Positions 61,892-64,000 of a stretch of 64,000 bases of DNA are shown in pieces. The number at the start of each line of letters is the position of its first letter. Within the stretch, counting starts at the first letter, position 1. The position numbers were made by a program, and so were the translations under genes. The notes beneath the pieces are model-generated. The model was not told the origin of the DNA, searched no databases, and worked only from the letters and a program-made list of their open reading frames with translations. Source of the DNA: CAVTJX01 sp963735175 (GTDB lineage: Bacteria > Electryoneota > RPQS01); NCBI GenBank assembly GCA_963735175.1, contig CAVTJX010000008.1:124001-188000 (forward strand), read 5' to 3'.

Positions 61892-64000
61892 CTATTCCCC
61901 CGCCACCGCCGTAACGGTATAAATGCGCACAATGGTGGTATCCGCTACCGCGGGCAGCAGCGTGTCGCGTACCACCGTGTCCGCCGTCGTCAGCCGCAAC
62001 TCGCCGGGAACATCGTCGGAGACAGAGCGATAGACACGATAGCTATCGGCATTGGCCACCGCCGGCCAGCGCAGTTCCACGTGCGAGGCGTCGACGCGGT
62101 AAAGCGTGACGGGAAAGGGCGCCGCCAGCGGCAGGATGATCTCCATCGCCAGCGCCGCCGTGTCGACGCCACTCAGCGCGTCGCTCACACGCGCGCGAAA
62201 CTCGTAATGCCCCTGTGTGGTGGGCGTGCCGGCAAGGACGCCGCTCGCGGACAGCGTAATCCCCGGCGGCAGCGCGCCGCCCGCCAGCGACCAGGTCGTC
62301 GCGCCCTGCGCCCCGAGGGCCACCAGCGTATCGATATAGGGTGTGTTCGCCAAACCGCCCGCCGCGGCCACATTCAACACCGTCAGCGGCAGCGGTTCAG
62401 TGATAGCCGTTTTCAGCACCCAGTCGTCCGGGTCCACCACGAGACTTGCGGCCGCGAAGCCGGGAGTAAAATAGTAGCGCTCGTCACGGGCCGCGTTCTC
62501 CACGCGCACGCGCAGCGTGTCCGGGCCGCCTGCGAGCCGCAGTTCCAGCCGCGTGGTAAAGAGCGTGTCCGGCGAGGTCTGCGTCTGGCGAATGCGCACC
62601 ACGCTCTGCCACTGCCCGTCCAGCCAGCCACTGCCGACAGAAGCGGCATAATGCGGACGATTCCGCCCGTAGAGAAACGACCCGAGGTACGGGCTGACGT
62701 TAATGCCCGTAACGTCGGCCACGTCGCTTAAAAACTGCACCGTCGTCGCGTTGCCGTAGCTGTGGCGCACGCGGTACTCGCGCAGCGCCGCGAAAAACAG
62801 CGAATCGTTATCCAGCACGCCGCGCAGCATGTGCAGCAGCCACGCGCCCTTGTTGTAGACCGTGTTGGAACTGAAAAGAACTGTGGGATTATAGACCGGA
62901 CCGGAAGGATCGGTCACGCCGAGATCGGAAAGCGACGTCATGTAGCTGCGGTAGGCGGCGAAACCGTTCAAGTGCTCGAACCACAGCGCCTCGGCATACG
63001 ACGCGAAGCCCTCGTTCAGCCAGATGTCCGGCCACGAAGCCAGCGTCACCTCGTCGCCAAACCACATGTGCGCGGCTTCGTGCAGCACGATATAGTCGTA
63101 GGTGTGCGTGCTGGTGGTGATGTTGCGGCCGTAGGAGGTGTTGCACTGGTGCTCCATCGCCCCGCCGAAACTGAACATCGTGTGCCCGTACTTTTCGTCC
63201 AGGAACGGATACTCGCCGAACATCGTGGCGCAGTAGATGCAGCATCGCCGGCAGCGCGTTCCAACTGATCAGCGCCTGGCTCAGCCGCTCGGGATACGGA
63301 TAATGCTCGATCGGCATGCTGTCGCCCGCCAGCGAAACGTACCAGTTCGTGTAATGCGCGTAGTTCGTAGCGCTCGCGCTGATCAAATACGTGGAAATGG
63401 GATAACCCTCGAACCACGTGAAGGTGCGCGCGGACGGCGCCAGCGGCGTGACCGACTCAAGCACGCCGTTCGACGTGGCGGTCAGCGTGTCGGCGACGAT
63501 GATCGCAATCCGCGCGCTGTCGGCCTTGTCGCCGGGATCGTTCTTCGACGGCCACCAGTCGCGCGCGCCGTAAGGTTCCGATAGCGTCGCGATCGTGGGC
63601 ACGAAATACGTTGATACCGGCCGGTTGTAGTAGAGGACGGATTGGTCGGAGGTCGATTGGCAGGGCGTGCCGTGATAATGCACGCGCACCGAGAGCGTAT
63701 CGTTCACCCCATACACCTGGCCCAGCGCCACCGTGAGCTGTTGGTTCTGCCGTGTGAAGGCAAGGCTCGCCCCGCTCGCCGAGCGAATGCTGTCGACGGT
63801 CAGCGTATCGCACAGATCGAGCACCAGTTCGTCAAGGTCCGGCGCCAGGCTGCGCGCGAGGATCCGTGTCGCTCCCACAATCGTGCGCGTGGAGTAGCCG
63901 CGTAAATCGACCGTAAGCTGGTAAAAGAGCGACGTCGTAATCGGCCTGCGTCGAACGCGCCGTGGGCCGCTCGGCTTCAAATCCGGCGCGCAACCGCGCA
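61892..64000 (-). CDS. M1-family aminopeptidase (gluzincin) with Ig and FnIII domains, N-terminus off window
   Basis: Runs off the right edge, so the start is not seen; frames change near 63950 and 63235. Visible parts: the N-terminal beta domain (FYQLTVDLRGYSTRTIVGAT), exopeptidase motif FGGAMEHQ, and catalytic site VLHEAAHMWFGDEVTLASWP then DIWLNEGFASYAEALW, giving HEAAH with Glu 18 residues on, as in zinc M1 enzymes. After it SYLGSFLYGR-like helices, a putative Ig domain (WSLAGGALPPGITLSASGVL) and a fibronectin type III domain (HVELRWPAVANADSYRVYRS). No T9SS tail. It is probably exported and trims peptides. Ends at 61892. Confidence 0.85.

Noticed and set aside
1..64000. tRNA, rRNA or riboswitch
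   Set aside because: I searched by eye for T-loop and anticodon-stem patterns and found none convincing. A computed scan could still find one.

Overview
This window is one stretch of a GC-rich chromosome, about 60 percent GC by eye. The secreted proteins end in a Type IX secretion (T9SS) sorting domain of the NPFN...LLLLK kind, and multiheme c-type cytochromes are abundant. Together these suggest an uncultured anaerobic or facultative member of the FCB superphylum (KSB1-, Zixibacteria- or Electryoneota-like). That placement is an inference from protein style, because the window holds no rRNA or ribosomal marker.

Layout. Positions 1-15567 form one electron-transfer locus, all on the + strand. 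It holds a 9-heme lipoprotein (cut by the left edge), the system II cytochrome c maturation pair CcsA and ResB/Ccs1, a tetraheme cytochrome, a HybA-like Tat-exported ferredoxin, a HybB/NrfD-type quinone-reactive membrane subunit, a 41-residue membrane peptide, a 13-heme cytochrome, two tandem 17-heme/cytochrome b fusions of the CbcL type, an 18-heme NapC-like protein and a small helix-turn-helix protein. That is 78 predicted c-type hemes plus the enzyme that attaches them. No hydrogenase, nitrite reductase or other terminal enzyme is present. The best reading is a quinol-to-periplasm/surface electron conduit.

Positions 15600-35200 are mixed housekeeping and accessory genes: EamA transporter, methyltransferase, Nramp transporter, DEAD-box helicase, DUF2130, a ParA-like ATPase overlapping an AlbA_2/HATPase gene, an MgtE-N/CBS protein, DUF1015, a RAYT transposase inside its own REP palindromes, hydrolase, aldo-keto reductase, ferredoxin and DoxX. 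Positions 35385-50020 are dominated by exported proteins: a tandem family of four DUF4900-like T9SS cargo proteins, then SerA, a TonB-dependent receptor, and two further T9SS paralogues that share a nearly identical signal-peptide leader. Positions 50100-64000 carry an aminotransferase, an AT-rich DUF262-HEPN pair (candidate defence module), a sodium:solute symporter, SH3, SpoU methyltransferase, a BamA-like surface antigen, a SpoIID-domain protein, a winged-helix/deoxyribosyltransferase-like effector and an M1 aminopeptidase that runs off the right edge.

Two features colour everything. First, about forty reading-frame breaks occur, and nearly all are explained by one extra base. They look like insertion-type consensus errors, so many CDS entries are given across several frames. 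Second, intergenic space is packed with at least ten families of short palindromic repeats, several with compensatory changes that preserve the stems.
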